Positions 37,721 through 51,193 of a DNA stretch of 64,000 nucleotides are shown one piece after another. The translations under genes and the position numbers were made by a program. Where the stretch lies: positions 1,054,001 to 1,118,000 of the forward strand of contig NW_027480493.1 of NCBI RefSeq assembly GCF_051401765.1, in the 5' to 3' direction. Below the pieces are notes generated by a model, which did no database searches, had not been told where the DNA came from, and saw nothing but the letters and a program-made list of their open reading frames with translations. Positions within the stretch are counted from its first letter, which is position 1, and every line of letters begins with the position of its first letter. The stretch is from Calliopsis andreniformis (lineage: Eukaryota; Arthropoda; Insecta; Hymenoptera; Andrenidae).

Positions 37721-39330
37721 CTGAGTGTTGAGGGTTGAGTGATGAGAATTGATGTTTGTGGATAGAGATTTAAAGACAGCAGATTGAGTATTGATTATTG
37801 AAAGCTGTGAATTGATGATATTCTATTGAGGATTGAGAATTGACAACTGATTTTTGAGCACTGAGGTCTGAAGATTGAGGATTCAGGATTGAGGATTCAG
37901 GATTGAGGCTTGAGTACTGAGGATTGAGGATTGACGATTGAGGATTGAGGATTGAGGATTGAGGATTGAGGATTGAAGATTGAGGATTGGGTATTGCTGA
38001 CTGAACATTGAGGATTGAGGATTGAGGATTGAGTATTGAGGATTGAGGACTGAAGATTGAATATTGATGATTGAAGATTGAGGATTGAGGATTGAGGGCT
38101 GTGGATTGAGGACGAGGACTGAGGGTTCAGTATTGATGTCTGAGGTCTGAGGATTGAGGATTGAGGGTTGATAATTGAAGATTGAGTATTGAGGTTTGAA
38201 GATTGAGGATTTTGGATTGAGGATTGAGGATTGAGGATTGATGATTGAGTATTGAGGATTGAAGATTGAGGATTGAGGATTGAGGATTGAGGACTGAGGA
38301 TTGATGATTGAGGATTGATGATTGAGTATTGAGGATTGAAGATTGAGGATTGAGGATTGAGGATTAAGGATTGAGTGTTGAGGATTGAGAATTGAGGATT
38401 GAGGGTTGAAGATTGTGTATTCAGGTTTGAAGATTGAGGATTGAGGATTGAGGATTGAGGATTGAGGATTGACGATGAGGGCTGAGGGTTGAGGATTGAG
38501 GTTTGAGGACTGAGGACTGAGGATTGAGGATTCAGAATTGAGGATTGAGGATTGAGGATTGAAGATTGAGGATTGGGTATTGAGGATTGAAGAATGAGGA
38601 TTGAGGATTGAGGACTGAGTATAGGGGATTGAAGATTGAGGACTGAGGATTGAGGATTGAGGATTGAGGATTGAGGATTGAGGATTGAGGATTGAGGATT
38701 GAGGATTGAAGATTCAGTATTGAGGTTTGAAGATTGACGATTTTGGATTGAGGATTGAGGATTGAGTATTGAACATTGAGGATTGGGGATTGAGGATTGA
38801 CGATTGAGGATTCAGTATTGAGGATTGAGAATTGAGGATTGAGGATTGAAGGTTGAGTATTGAGGATTGAAGATTGAGGATTGTGGATTGAGTACTGAGG
38901 ATTGACTATGAGGGCTGAGGGTTGAGGATTGAGGTTTGAGGACTGAGGACTGAGGATTGAGGATTGAGAATTGAGGATTGAGGATTGAGGATTGAAGATT
39001 GAGGATTGGGTATTGAGGATCGAAGACTGAGGATTGACGATTGAGGATTGAGGATTGAGGATTGAAGATTGAGGATTGAGGATTGAGGATTGAGGATTGA
39101 AGATTGAGTATTGAGGATTGAGGATTGAGGATTGAGGTTTGATGATTGAGTATTGAGGATTGAAGATTGAGGATTGAGGATTGAGGATTGAGGACTGAGG
39201 ATTGATGATTGAGGATTGATGATTGAGTATTGAGTATTGAAGATTGAGTATTGAGGATTGAATTTAGGGGATTGAGGGTTGAGGATTGAGGATTGAGGAT
39301 TGAAGATTGAGGACTGGGGACTGAGTATTG
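37721..39330 (+). repeat. 1.6-kb direct repeat, copy 1 (offset 3020 bp)
   Basis: Starts at the B island (37741) and runs through GGCTGTG (38096), GACGATGAG (38472), GTATAGGGGATTG (38620) and CTATGAG (38907). It matches 40741-42350 at a 3020-bp offset, changed by a few heptamers in the long GATTGAG run near 38690. About 1.4 kb of related sequence separates the copies. Confidence 0.78.
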
Positions 39331-39341
39331 AGGGTTGAGTT

Positions 39342-39461
39342 GATGAGAATTGATGTTTGTGTATAGAGATTTAAAGATAGCAGATTGAGTATTGAGTATT
39401 GAAAGCTGTGAATTGATGATATTCTATTGAGGATTGAGAATTGACAACTGATTTTTGAGCA
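39342..39461 (+). repeat. Hybrid island: A left flank, B body, with an extra base
   Basis: The left flank is that of an A island (GACTGGGGACTGAGTATTGAG), but the body is B (GAATTGATG, GATAGCAG, GAATTGACAACTG). An extra T gives GAGTTGATGAG, an 8-bp unit, and the body also reads TGTGTATAGAG. The copy at 54247 shares both oddities, as expected from the 14.9-kb duplication. Confidence 0.8.
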
Positions 39462-40740
39462 CTGAGGTCTGAAGATTGAGGATTCAGGATTGAGGATTCA
39501 GGATTGAGGCTTGAGTACTGAGGATTGAGGATTGAGGATTGAGGATTGAGTATTGAGGATTGAGGATTGAAGATTGAGGATTGGGTATTGCTGACTGAAC
39601 ATTGAGGATTGAGGATTGAGGATTGAGTATTGAGGATTGAGGACTGAAGATTGAATATTGATGATTGAAGATTGAGGATTGAGGATTGAGGGCTGTGGAT
39701 TGAGGACGAGGACTGAGGGTTCAGTATTGATGTCTGAGGTCTGAGGATTGAGGATTGAGGGTTGATAATTGAAGATTGAGTATTGAGGTTTGAAGATTGA
39801 GGATGTTGGATTGAGGATTGAGGATTGAGTATTGAAGATTGAGGATTGGGGATTGAGGATTGAAGATTGAGTATTGAGGATTGAAGATTGAGGATTGACG
39901 ATTGAGGATTGATGATTGAGTATTGAGGATTGAAGATTGAGGATTGAGGATAGAGGATTGAGAACTGAGGATTGATGATTGAGGATTGATGATTGAGTAT
40001 TGAGGATTGAAGATTGAGGATTGAGGATTGAGGATTAAGGATTGAGTGTTGAGGATTGAGAATTGGGGATTGAGGGTTGAAGATTGTGTATTCAGGATTG
40101 AAGATTGAGGATTGAGGATTGAGGATTGAGGATTGAAGATTCAGTATTGAGGTTTGAAGATTGAGGATTTTGGATTGAGGATTGAGGATTGAGTATTGAA
40201 CATTGAGGATTGGGGATTGAGGATTGACGATTGAGGATTCAGTATTGAGGATTGAGAATTGAGGATTGAGGATTGAAGGCTGAGTATTGAGGATTGAAGA
40301 TTGAGGATTGAGGATTGAGTATTGAGGATTGACTATGAGGGCTGAGGTTTGAGGATTGAGGTTTCAGGACTGAGGACTGAGGATTGAGGATTGAGAATTG
40401 AGGATTGAGGATTGAGGATTGAAGATTGAGGATTGGGTATTGAGGATCGAAGACTGAGGATTGACGATTGAGGATTAAGGATTGAGGATTGAAGATTGAG
40501 GATTGAGGATTGAAGATTGATTATTGAGGATTGAAGATTGAGGATTGAGGATTGAGGTTTGATGATTGAGTATTGAGGATTGAAGATTGAGGATTGAGTA
40601 TTGAGGATTGAGGACTGAGGATTGATGATTGAGGATTGATGATTGAGTATTGAGTATTGAAGGTTGAGTATTGAGGATTGAATTTAGGGGATTGAGGGTT
40701 GAGGATTGAGGATTGAGGATTGAAGATTGAGGACTGGGGA

Positions 40741-42350
40741 CTGAGTATTGAGTGTTGAGTGATGAGAATTGATGTTTGTGGATAGAGATTTAAAGATAGC
40801 AGATTGAGTATTGATTATTGAAAGCTGTGAATTGATGATATTCTATTGAGGATTGAGAATTGACAACTGATTTTTGAGCACTGAGGTCTGAAGATTGAGG
40901 ATTCAGGATTGAGGATTCAGGATTGAGGCTTGAGTACTGAGGATTGAGGATTGACGATTGAGGATTGAGGATTGAGGATTGAGGATTGAGGATTGAAGAT
41001 TGAGGATTGGGTATTGCTGACTGAACATTGAGGATTGAGGATTGAGGATTGAGTATTGAGGATTGAGGACTGAAGATTGAATATTGATGATTGAAGATTG
41101 AGGATTGAGGATTGAGGGCTGTGGATTGAGGACGAGGACTGAGGGTTCAGTATTGATGTCTGAGGTCTGAGGATTGAGGATTGAGGGTTGATAATTGAAG
41201 ATTGAGTATTGAGGTTTGAAGATTGAGGATTTTGGATTGAGGATTGAGGATTGAGGATTGATGATTGAGTATTGAGGATTGAAGATTGAGGATTGAGGAT
41301 TGAGGATTGAGGACTGAGGATTGATGATTGAGGATTGATGATTGAGTATTGAGGATTGAAGATTGAGGATTGAGGATTGAGGATTAAGGATTGAGTGTTG
41401 AGGATTGAGAATTGAGGATTGAGGGTTGAAGATTGTGTATTCAGGTTTGAAGATTGAGGATTGAGGATTGAGGATTGAGGATTGAGGATTGACGATGAGG
41501 GCTGAGGGTTGAGGATTGAGGTTTGAGGACTGAGGACTGAGGATTGAGGATTCAGAATTGAGGATTGAGGATTGAGGATTGAAGATTGAGGATTGGGTAT
41601 TGAGGATTGAAGAATGAGGATTGAGGATTGAGGACTGAGTATAGGGGATTGAAGATTGAGGACTGAGGATTGAGGATTGAGGATTGAGGATTGAGGATTG
41701 AGGATTGAGGATTGAGGATTGAAGATTCAGTATTGAGGTTTGAAGATTGAGGATTTTGGATTGAGGATTGAGGATTGAGTATTGAACATTGAGGATTGGG
41801 GATTGAGGATTGACGATTGAGGATTCAGTATTGAGGATTGAGAATTGAGGATTGAGGATTGAAGGTTGAGTATTGAGGATTGAAGATTGAGGATTGAGGA
41901 TTGAGTATTGAGGATTGACTATGAGGGCTGAGGGTTGAGGATTGAGGTTTGAGGACTGAGGACTGAGGATTGAGGATTGAGAATTGAGGATTGAGGATTG
42001 AGGACTGAAGATTGAGGATTGGGTATTGAGGATCGAAGACTGAGGATTGACGATTGAGGATTGAGGATTGAGGATTGAAGATTGAAGATTGAGGATTGAG
42101 GATTGAGGATTGAAGATTGAGTATTGAGGATTGAAGATTGAGGATTGAGGATTGAGGTTTGATGATTGAGTATTGAGGATTGAAGATTGAGGATTGAGGA
42201 TTGAGGATTGAGGACTGAGGATTGATGATTGAGGATTGATGATTGAGTATTGAGTATTGAAGATTGAGTATTGAGGATTGAATTTAGGGGATTGAGGGTT
42301 GAGGATTGAGGATTGAGGATTGAAGATTGAGGACTGGGGACTGAGTATTG
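40741..42350 (+). repeat. 1.6-kb direct repeat, copy 2
   Basis: Starts at the hybrid island (40761) and follows copy 1 through GTATAGGGGATTG (41640) and CTATGAG (41919). It ends where an A island begins (42361) in place of the hybrid B island at 39342. Confidence 0.78.
40761..40880 (+). repeat. Hybrid A/B island from fusion of two islands
   Basis: The sequence before it, GACTGGGGACTGAGTATTGA then GTGTTGAGTGATGAGAATT, is that of an A island, while everything after is B (GATGTTTG, GATAGCAG, GATTATTGAAAGC). In the other copy of this region the corresponding A and B islands are separate, at 55463 and 55889, exactly 426 bp apart. The fusion is what an exchange within the shared island sequence would leave. 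Confidence 0.8.
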
Positions 42351-43216
42351 AGTGTTGAATGATGAGAATTGGTGTTAGTGGATAGAGATTTAAAGATTGC
42401 AGATTGAGTATTGAGTATTGAAAACTGTGAATTGATGATACTCTATTGAGGATTGAGAATTTACAACTGATTGTTGAGGACTGAGGTCTGAAGATTGAGG
42501 ATTCAGGATTGAGGATCCAGGATTGGGGTTTGAGGACTGAGGATTGAGGATTGAGGATTGAGGATTGAGGATTGAGGATTGAGGATTGAGGATTGGGGAT
42601 TGAAGATTGAGGATTGGGTATTGCGTATTGAACATTGAGGATTGCGGATTGAGGATTGAGGATTGAGGATTGGGTATTGAGGATTGAAGACTGAGGATTG
42701 AGGATTGAGGATTGAGGATTGAGGATTGAAGATTGAGGATTGAGGATTGAGGATTGAGGATTGAAGATTGAGTATTGAGGATTGAAGATTGAGGATTGAG
42801 GATTGAGGATTGAGGATTGAGTATTGAGGATTGGGTATTGAGGATTGAAGAATGAGGATTGAGGATTGAGGACTGAGGATAGGGGATTGAAGATTGAGGA
42901 CTGAGGATTGAGGATTGAGGATTGAGGATTGAGGATTGAGGATTGAGGATTGAAGATTCAGTATTGAGGTTTGAAGATTGAGGATTTTGGATTGAGGATT
43001 GAGGATTGAGTATTGAACATTGAGGATTGGGGATTGAGGATTGACGATTGAGGATTCAGTATTGAGGATTGAGAATTGAGGATTGAGGATTGAAGGTTGA
43101 GTATTGAGGATTGAAGATTGAGGATTGAGGATTGAGTATTGAGGATTGACTATGAGGGCTGAGGGTTGAGGATTGAGGTTTGAGGACTGAGGACTGGGGA
43201 TTGAGGATTGAGAATT

Positions 43217-46200
43217 GAGGATTGGGTATTGAGGGTCGAAGACTGAGGATTGAGGATTGAGGATTGAGGATTGAGGATCGAAGATTAAGGATTGAAGATT
43301 GAGGATTGGGTATTGAGGATCGAAGACTGAGGATTGAGGATTGAGGATTGAGGATTGAGGATTGAAGATTGAGGATTGAGGATTGAGGATTGAGGATTGA
43401 AGATTGAGTATTGAGGACTGAGGATTGATGATTGAGGATTGATGATTGAGTATTGAGGATTGAAGATTGAGGATTGAGGATTAAGGATTGAGTGTTGAGG
43501 ATTGAGAATTGAGGACTGAGGATTGAGGATTGAGAATTGAGGATTGAGGATTGAGGATTGAAGATTGAGGATTGGGTATTGAGGATCGAAGACTGAGGAT
43601 TGACGATTGAGGATTGAGGATTGAGGATTGAAGATTGAGGATTGGGGATTGAGGATTGAGGATTGAAGATTGAGTATTGAGGATTGAAGATTGGGGATTG
43701 AGGATTGAGGATTGATGATTGAGTATTGAGGATTGAAGATTGAGGATTGAGGATTGAGGATTGAGGATTGAAGATTGAGGACTGGGGACTGAGTATTGAG
43801 GGTTGAGTGATGAGAATTGGTGTTTGTGGATAGAGATTTAAAGATTGCAGATTGAGTATTGAGTATTGAAAACTGTGAATTGATGATATTCTATTGAGGA
43901 TTGAGAATTTACAACTGATTGTTGAGGACTGAGGTCTGAAGATTGAGGATTCACGATTGAGGATCCAGGATTGAGGTTTGAGGACTGAGGATTGAGGATT
44001 GAGGATTGAGGATTGAGGATTGAGGATTGAGGATTGAGGATTGGGGATTGAAGATTGAGGATTGGGTATTGCGTATTGAACATTGAGGATTGAGGATTGA
44101 GGATTGAGGATTTAGGATTGAGGACTGAAGATTGAATATTGATGATTGAAGATTGAGTATTGAGGATTGAGGGTTGTGGATTGAGGACGGGGACTGAGGG
44201 TTGAGTATTGATGTCTGAGGTCTGAGGATTGAGGATTGAGGATTGAGGACTGGGGACTGAGTATTGAGTGTTGAGTGATGAGAATTGGTGTTTGTGGATA
44301 GAGATTTAAAGATTGCAGATTGAGTATTGAGTATTGAAAACTGTGAATTGATGATACTCTATTGATGATTTAGAATTTACAACTGATTGTTGAGGACTGA
44401 GGTCTGAAGATTGAGGATTCAGGATTGAGGATCCAGGATTGAGGTTTGAGGACAGAGGATTGAGGATTGAGGATTGAGGATTGAGGATTGAGGATTGAGG
44501 ATTGAGGATTGGGGATTGAAGATTGAGGATTGGGTATTGCGTATTGAACATTGAGGATTGAGGATTGAGGATTGAAGATTGAGGATTGGGTATTGAGGAT
44601 CGAAGACTGAGGATTGACGATTGAGGATTGAGGATTGAAGATTGAGGATTGAGGATTGAGGATTGAGGATTGAAGATTGAGTATTGAGGATTGAAGATTG
44701 AGGATTGAGGATTGAGGTTTGATGATTGAGTATTGAGGATTGAAGATTGAGGATTGAGGATTGAGGATTGAGGACTGAGGATTGATGATTGAGGATTCAT
44801 GATTGAGTATTGAGTATTGAAGATTGAGTATTGAGGATTGAATTTAGGGGATTGAGGGTTGAGGATTGAGGATTGAGGATTGAAGATTGAGGACTGGGGA
44901 CTGAGTATTGAGTGTTGAATGATGAGAATTGGAGTTTGTGGATAGAGATTTAAAGATTGCAGATTGAGTATTGAGTATTGAAAACTGTGAATTGATGATA
45001 CTCTATTGAGGATTGAGAATTTACAACTGATTGTTGAGGACTGAGGTCTGAAGATTGAGGATTCAGGATTGAGGATCCAGGATTGGGGTTTGAGGACTGA
45101 GGATTGAGGATTGAGGATTGAGGATTGAGGATTGAGGATTGAGGATTGAGGATTGGGGATTGAAGATTGAGGATTGGGTATTGCGTATTGAACATTGAGG
45201 ATTGCGGATTGAGGATTGAGGATTGAGGATTGGGTATTGAGGATTGAAGACTGAGGATTGAGGATTGAGGATTGAGGATTGAGGATTGAAGATTGAGGAT
45301 TGAGGATTGAGGATTGAGGATTGAAGATTGAGTATTGAGGATTGAAGATTGAGGATTGAGGATTGAGGATTGAGGATTGAGTATAGAGGATTGGGAATTG
45401 AAGATTGAGGGTTGAAGATTGTGTATTCAGGATTGAAGATTGAGGATTGAGGATTGAGGATTGAGGATTGACGATGAGGGCTGAGGGTTGAGGATTGAGG
45501 TTTGAGGACTGAGGACTGAGGATTGAGGATTGAGAATTGAGGATTGAGCATTGAGGATTGAAGATTGAGGATTGGGTATTGAGGATTGAAGAAGGAGGAT
45601 TGAGGATTGAGGACTGAGGATTGAGGATTGAAGATTGAGGATTGAGGATTGAGGATAGAGGATTGAGGATTGTGTATTGAAGATTGAGTATTGAGGATTG
45701 AGGATTCAAGATTGGGGACTGGGGACTGAGTATTGTGGGTTGAGTGATGAGAATTGGTGTTTGTGGATAGAGATTTAAAGATTGCAGATTGAGTATTGAG
45801 TATTGAAAACTGTGAATTGATGATATTCTATTGAGGATTGAGAATTTACAACTGATTGTTGAGGACTGAGGTCTGAAGGATGAGGATTCAGGATTGAGGA
45901 TCCAGGACTGAGGTTTGAGGAGTGAGGATTGAGGATTGAGGATTGAAGATTGAGGTTTGAGGGTTGAGGATTGAGGGTTGAGGACTGAGGATTGAGGATT
46001 GAGGATCGAGCATTGACGATTGAAGATTGAAGACTGTGGATTGAGGATTGAAAATTGACGATTGAGGATTGTGGATTGAGGATTGAGGATTGAACATTGA
46101 GGACTGAGTGTTGAGGGTTGAGTGATGAGAATTGATGTTTGTGGATAGAGGCTTGAAGGTTGCAGATTGTGTATTGAGTATTGAAAACTGTGAATTGATG

Positions 46201-46257
46201 ATATTCTATTGAGGATTGAGAATTTACAACTGATTGTTGAGGGCTGAGGGCTGAAAA
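43217..46257 (+). repeat. X block, copy 2 (retains the 146-bp segment)
   Basis: Offset 9837 from copy 1 at the start and 9976 at the end. Islands A (43809), A (44277), A (44921), A (45746) and E (46124). Between about 45420 and 45566 it holds TGTATTCAG, GACGATGAG and following heptamers that copies 1 and 3 lack. One heptamer is also lost between 44277 and 44921. Confidence 0.82.
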
Positions 46258-48291
46258 TTGAGGATTGACGATGAGGGCTGAGGATTGAGGATTGAGGATT
46301 GAGGATTGGGGATTGAAGATTGAGGATTGGGTATTGCGTATTGAACATTGAGGATTGAGGATTGAGGATTGAGGATTGAGGATTGGGTATTGAGGATTGA
46401 AGACTGAGGATTGAGGATTGAGGATTGAGGATTGAGGATTGAAGATTGAGGATTGTGGATTGAGGATTGAGGATTGAAGATTGAGTATTGAGGATTGAAG
46501 GTTGAGTATTGAGGATTGAGTATTGGGGATTGAGGATTGAAGATTGAGGATTGTGGATTCAGGATTAAAGGTTGAGTATTGAGGATTGAAGATTGAGAAT
46601 TGAGGATTGAGGATTGAACATTGAGGACTGAGTGTTGAGGGTTGAGTGATGAGAATTGATGTTTGTGGATGGAGATTTGAAGAATGCAGATTAAGTATTG
46701 AGTATTGAAAGCTGTGAATTGACGATATTCTATTGGGTATTGAGGATTGTCACCTGATTGTTGAGGACTGAGGGCTGAAGATTGAGGATTCAGGATTGAG
46801 GATTCAGAATTGAGGTTTGAGGACTGAGGATTGAGGATTGAGGATTGAAGATTGAGTATTGAGGATTGAAGATTGAGGATTGAGGATTGAGGATTGAGGA
46901 TTGAGGATGATGGCTGAGGGTTGAGGATTGAGGTTTAAGGACTGAGGACTGAGGATTGAGGATTGAGAGTTGAGGATTGTGGATCGAGGATTGAAGATTG
47001 AGGATTGAAGAATGAGGATTGAGGATTGAGGATTGAGGATTGAGGATTGAAGATTGAGTATTGCGGATTGAAGATTGATGATTGAGGATTGTGGATTGAG
47101 GATTGAGGATTGAACATTGAGGACTGAGTGTTGAGGGTTGAGTGATGAGAATTGGTGTTTGTGGATAGAGGTTTGAAGATTGCAGATTGAGCATTGAGTA
47201 TTGAAGACTGTGAATGCAGGATATTCTATTGAGGATTGAGTATTGACAACTGATTGTTGAGGGCTGAGGGCTGAAAATTGAGGATTCAGGATTGAGGATT
47301 CTGAATTGAGGTTTGAGGACTGAGGATTGAGGGTTGAAGATTGATTATTGAGGATTGAAGATTGAAGATTGAGGATTGAGGAATGAGGATTGAGGATGAG
47401 GGCTGAGGGTTGAGGATTGAGGTTTGAGGATTGAGGACTGAGGATTGAGGATTGAGGATTGATGATTGAGTATTGAGGATTGAAGATTGAGGATTGAGGA
47501 TTGAGGATTGAGGATTGAGGATTGAAGATTGAGAATTGGGGACTGAGTGTTGAGGGTTGAGTGATGAGAATTGATGTTTGTGGATGGAGATTTAAAGATA
47601 GCAGATTGAGTATTGAGTATTGAAAACTGTGAATTGATGATATTCTATTGAGGATTGAGAATTGACAACTGATTTTTGAGAACTGAGGTCTGAAGATTGA
47701 GGATTCAGGATTGAGGATTCAGGATTGAGGTTTGAGTACTGAGGATTGAGGATTGAGGATTGAGGATTGAGGATTGAGGGTTGAAGATCGAGGATTGAAG
47801 ATTGAGGATTGGGTATTGCTGACTGAACATTGAGGATTGAGGATTGAGGATTGAGTATTGAGGATTGAGCACTGAAGGTTGAATATTGATGATTGAAGAT
47901 TGAGGATTGAGGATTGAGGGCTGTGGATTGAGAACGAGGACTGAGGGTTCAGAATTGATGTCTGAGGTCTGAGGATTGAGGATTGAGGATTGAGGATTGA
48001 AGATTGAGTATTGAGGTTTGAAGATTGAGGATTTTGGATTGAGGATTGAGGATTGAGTATTGAAGATTGAGGATTGGGGATTGAGGATTGACGATTGAGG
48101 ATTCAGTATTGAGGATTGAGAATTGAGGATAGAGGATTGAAGGTTGAGTATTGAGGATTGAAGATTGAGGATTGAGGATTGAGGATTGAGGATTGACTAT
48201 GAGGCCTGAGGGTTGAGGATTGAGGTTTGAGGACTGAGGACTGAGGATTGAGGATTGAGAATTGAGGATTGAGGATTGAGGATTGAAGATT

Positions 48292-51193
48292 GAGGATTGG
48301 GTATTGAGGGTCGAAGACTGAGGATTGAGGATTGAGGATTGAGGATTGAGGATCGAAGATTAAGGATTGAAGATTGAGGATTGGGTATTGAGGATCGAAG
48401 ACTGAGGATTGAGGATTGAGGATTGAGGATTGAGGATTGAAGATTGAGGATTGAGGATTGAGGATTGAGGATTGAAGATTGAGTATTGAGGACTGAGGAT
48501 TGATGATTGAGGATTGATGATTGAGTATTGAGGATTGAAGATTGAGGATTGAGGATTAAGGATTGAGTGTTGAGGATTGAGAATTGAGGACTGAGGATTG
48601 AGGATTGAGAATTGAGGATTGAGGATTGAGGATTGAAGATTGAGGATTGGGTATTGAGGATCGAAGACTGAGGATTGACGATTGAGGATTGAGGATTGAG
48701 GATTGAAGATTGAGGATTGGGGATTGAGGATTGAGGATTGAAGATTGAGTATTGAGGATTGAAGATTGGGGATTGAGGATTGAGGATTGATGATTGAGTA
48801 TTGAGGATTGAAGATTGAGGATTGAGGATTGAGGATTGAGGATTGAAGATTGAGGACTGGGGACTGAGTATTGAGGGTTGAGTGATGAGAATTGGTGTTT
48901 GTGGATAGAGATTTAAAGATTGCAGATTGAGTATTGAGTATTGAAAACTGTGAATTGATGATATTCTATTGAGGATTGAGAATTTACAACTGATTGTTGA
49001 GGACTGAGGTCTGAAGATTGAGGATTCACGATTGAGGATCCAGGATTGAGGTTTGAGGACTGAGGATTGAGGATTGAGGATTGAGGATTGAGGATTGAGG
49101 ATTGAGGATTGAGGATTGGGGATTGAAGATTGAGGATTGGGTATTGCGTATTGAACATTGAGGATTGAGGATTGAGGATTGAGGATTTAGGATTGAGGAC
49201 TGAAGATTGAATATTGATGATTGAAGATTGAGTATTGAGGATTGAGGGTTGTGGATTGAGGACGGGGACTGAGGGTTGAGTATTGATGTCTGAGGTCTGA
49301 GGATTGAGGATTGAGGATTGAGGACTGGGGACTGAGTATTGAGTGTTGAGTGATGAGAATTGGTGTTTGTGGATAGAGATTTAAAGATTGCAGATTGAGT
49401 ATTGAGTATTGAAAACTGTGAATTGATGATACTCTATTGAGGATTTAGAATTTACAACTGATTGTTGAGGACTGAGGTCTGAAGATTGAGGATTCAGGAT
49501 TGAGGATCCAGGATTGAGGTTTGAGGACAGAGGATTGAGGATTGAGGATTGAGGATTGAGGATTGAGGATTGAGGATTGAGGATTGGGGATTGAAGATTG
49601 AGGATTGGGTATTGCGTATTGAACATTGAGGATTGAGGATTGAGGATTGAAGATTGAGGATTGGGTATTGAGGATCGAAGACTGAGGATTGACGATTGAG
49701 GATTGAGGATTGAGGATTGAAGATTGAGGATTGAGGATTGAGGATTGAGGATTGAAGATTGAGTATTGAGGATTGAAGATTGAGGATTGAGGATTGAGGT
49801 TTGATGATTGAGTATTGAGGATTGAAGATTGAGGATTGAGGATTGAGGATTGAGGACTGAGGATTGATGATTGAGGATTGATGATTGAGTATTGAGTATT
49901 GAAGATTGAGTATTGAGGATTGAATTTAGGGGATTGAGGGTTGAGGATTGAGGATTGAGGATTGAAGATTGAGGACTGGGGACTGAGTATTGAGTGTTGA
50001 ATGATGAGAATTGGAGTTTGTGGATAGAGATTTAAAGATTGCAGATTGAGTATTGAGTATTGAAAACTGTGAATTGATGATACTCTATTGAGGATTGAGA
50101 ATTTGCAACTGATTGTTGAGGACTGAGGTCTGAAGATTGAGGATTCAGGATTGAGGATCCAGGATTGGGGTTTGAGGACTGAGGATTGAGGATTGAGGAT
50201 TGAGGATTGAGGATTGAGGATTGAGGATTGAGGATTGGGGATTGAAGATTGAGGATTGGGTATTGCGTATTGAACATTGAGGATTGCGGATTGAGGATTG
50301 AGGATTGAGGATTGGGTATTGAGGATTGAAGACTGAGGATTGAGGATTGAGGATTGAGGATTGAGGATTGAAGATTGAGGATTGAGGATTGAGGATTGAG
50401 GATTGAAGATTGAGTATTGAGGATTGAAGATTGAGGATTGAGGATTGAGGATTGAGGATTGAGTATAGAGGATTGGGAATTGAGGATTGAGGGTTGAAGA
50501 TTGAGGATTGGGTATTGAGGATTGAAGAAGGAGGATTGAGGATTGAGGACTGAGGATTGAGGATTGAAGATTGAGGATTGAGGATTGAGGATAGAGGATT
50601 GAGGATTGTGTATTGAAGATTGAGTATTGAGGATTGAGGATTCAAGATTGGGGACTGGGGACTGAGTATTGAGGGTTGAGTGATGAGAATTGGTGTTTGT
50701 GGATAGAGATTTAAAGATTGCAGATTGAGTATTGAGTATTGAAAACTGTGAATTGATGATATTCTATTGAGGATTGAGAATTTACAACTGATTGTTGAGG
50801 ACTGAGGTCTGAAGGATGAGGATTCAGGATTGAGGATCCAGGACTGAGGTTTGAGGAGTGAGGATTGAGGATTGAGGATTGAAGATTGAGGTTTGAGGGT
50901 TGAGGATTGAGGGTTGAGGACTGAGGATTGAGGATTGAGGATCGAGCATTGACGATTGAAGATTGAAGACTGTGGATTGAGGATTGAAAATTGACGATTG
51001 AGGATTGTGGATTGAGGATTGAGGATTGAACATTGAGGACTGATTGTTGAGGGTTGAGTGATGAGAATTGATGTTTGTTGATAGAGGCTTGAAGGTTGCA
51101 GATTGTGCATTGAGTATTGAAAACTGTGAATTGATGATATTCTATTGAGGATTGAGAATTTACAACTGATTGTTGAGGGCTGAGGGCTGAAAA
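48292..51193 (+). repeat. X block, copy 3
   Basis: Offset 14912 from copy 1, with the same 146-bp gap. Islands A (48884), A (49352), A (50003), A (50682) and E (51060). One private change, GAATTTGCAACTG, lies near 50104 in the island at 50003. Confidence 0.82.

Larger units (their letters stand above)
31076..45994 (+). repeat. About 14.9-kb block, copy 1
   Basis: Eleven successive islands from 31205 (E) to 37741 (B) recur at a nearly fixed distance: 14919 bp for the first four (31205, 31729, 32225, 32644), then 14912 bp from 33972 on, a one-heptamer change. The match begins near 31076, in GAGGATCGAGCATTGACG, and the second copy starts near 45995 with the same words. Confidence 0.85.

Noticed and set aside
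44306..46348. 680-codon - strand open frame
   Set aside because: It crosses four islands and an X-block boundary, and shorter frames in another phase (44950-45195, 45063-45551) give the same peptide. The repeats explain it fully.
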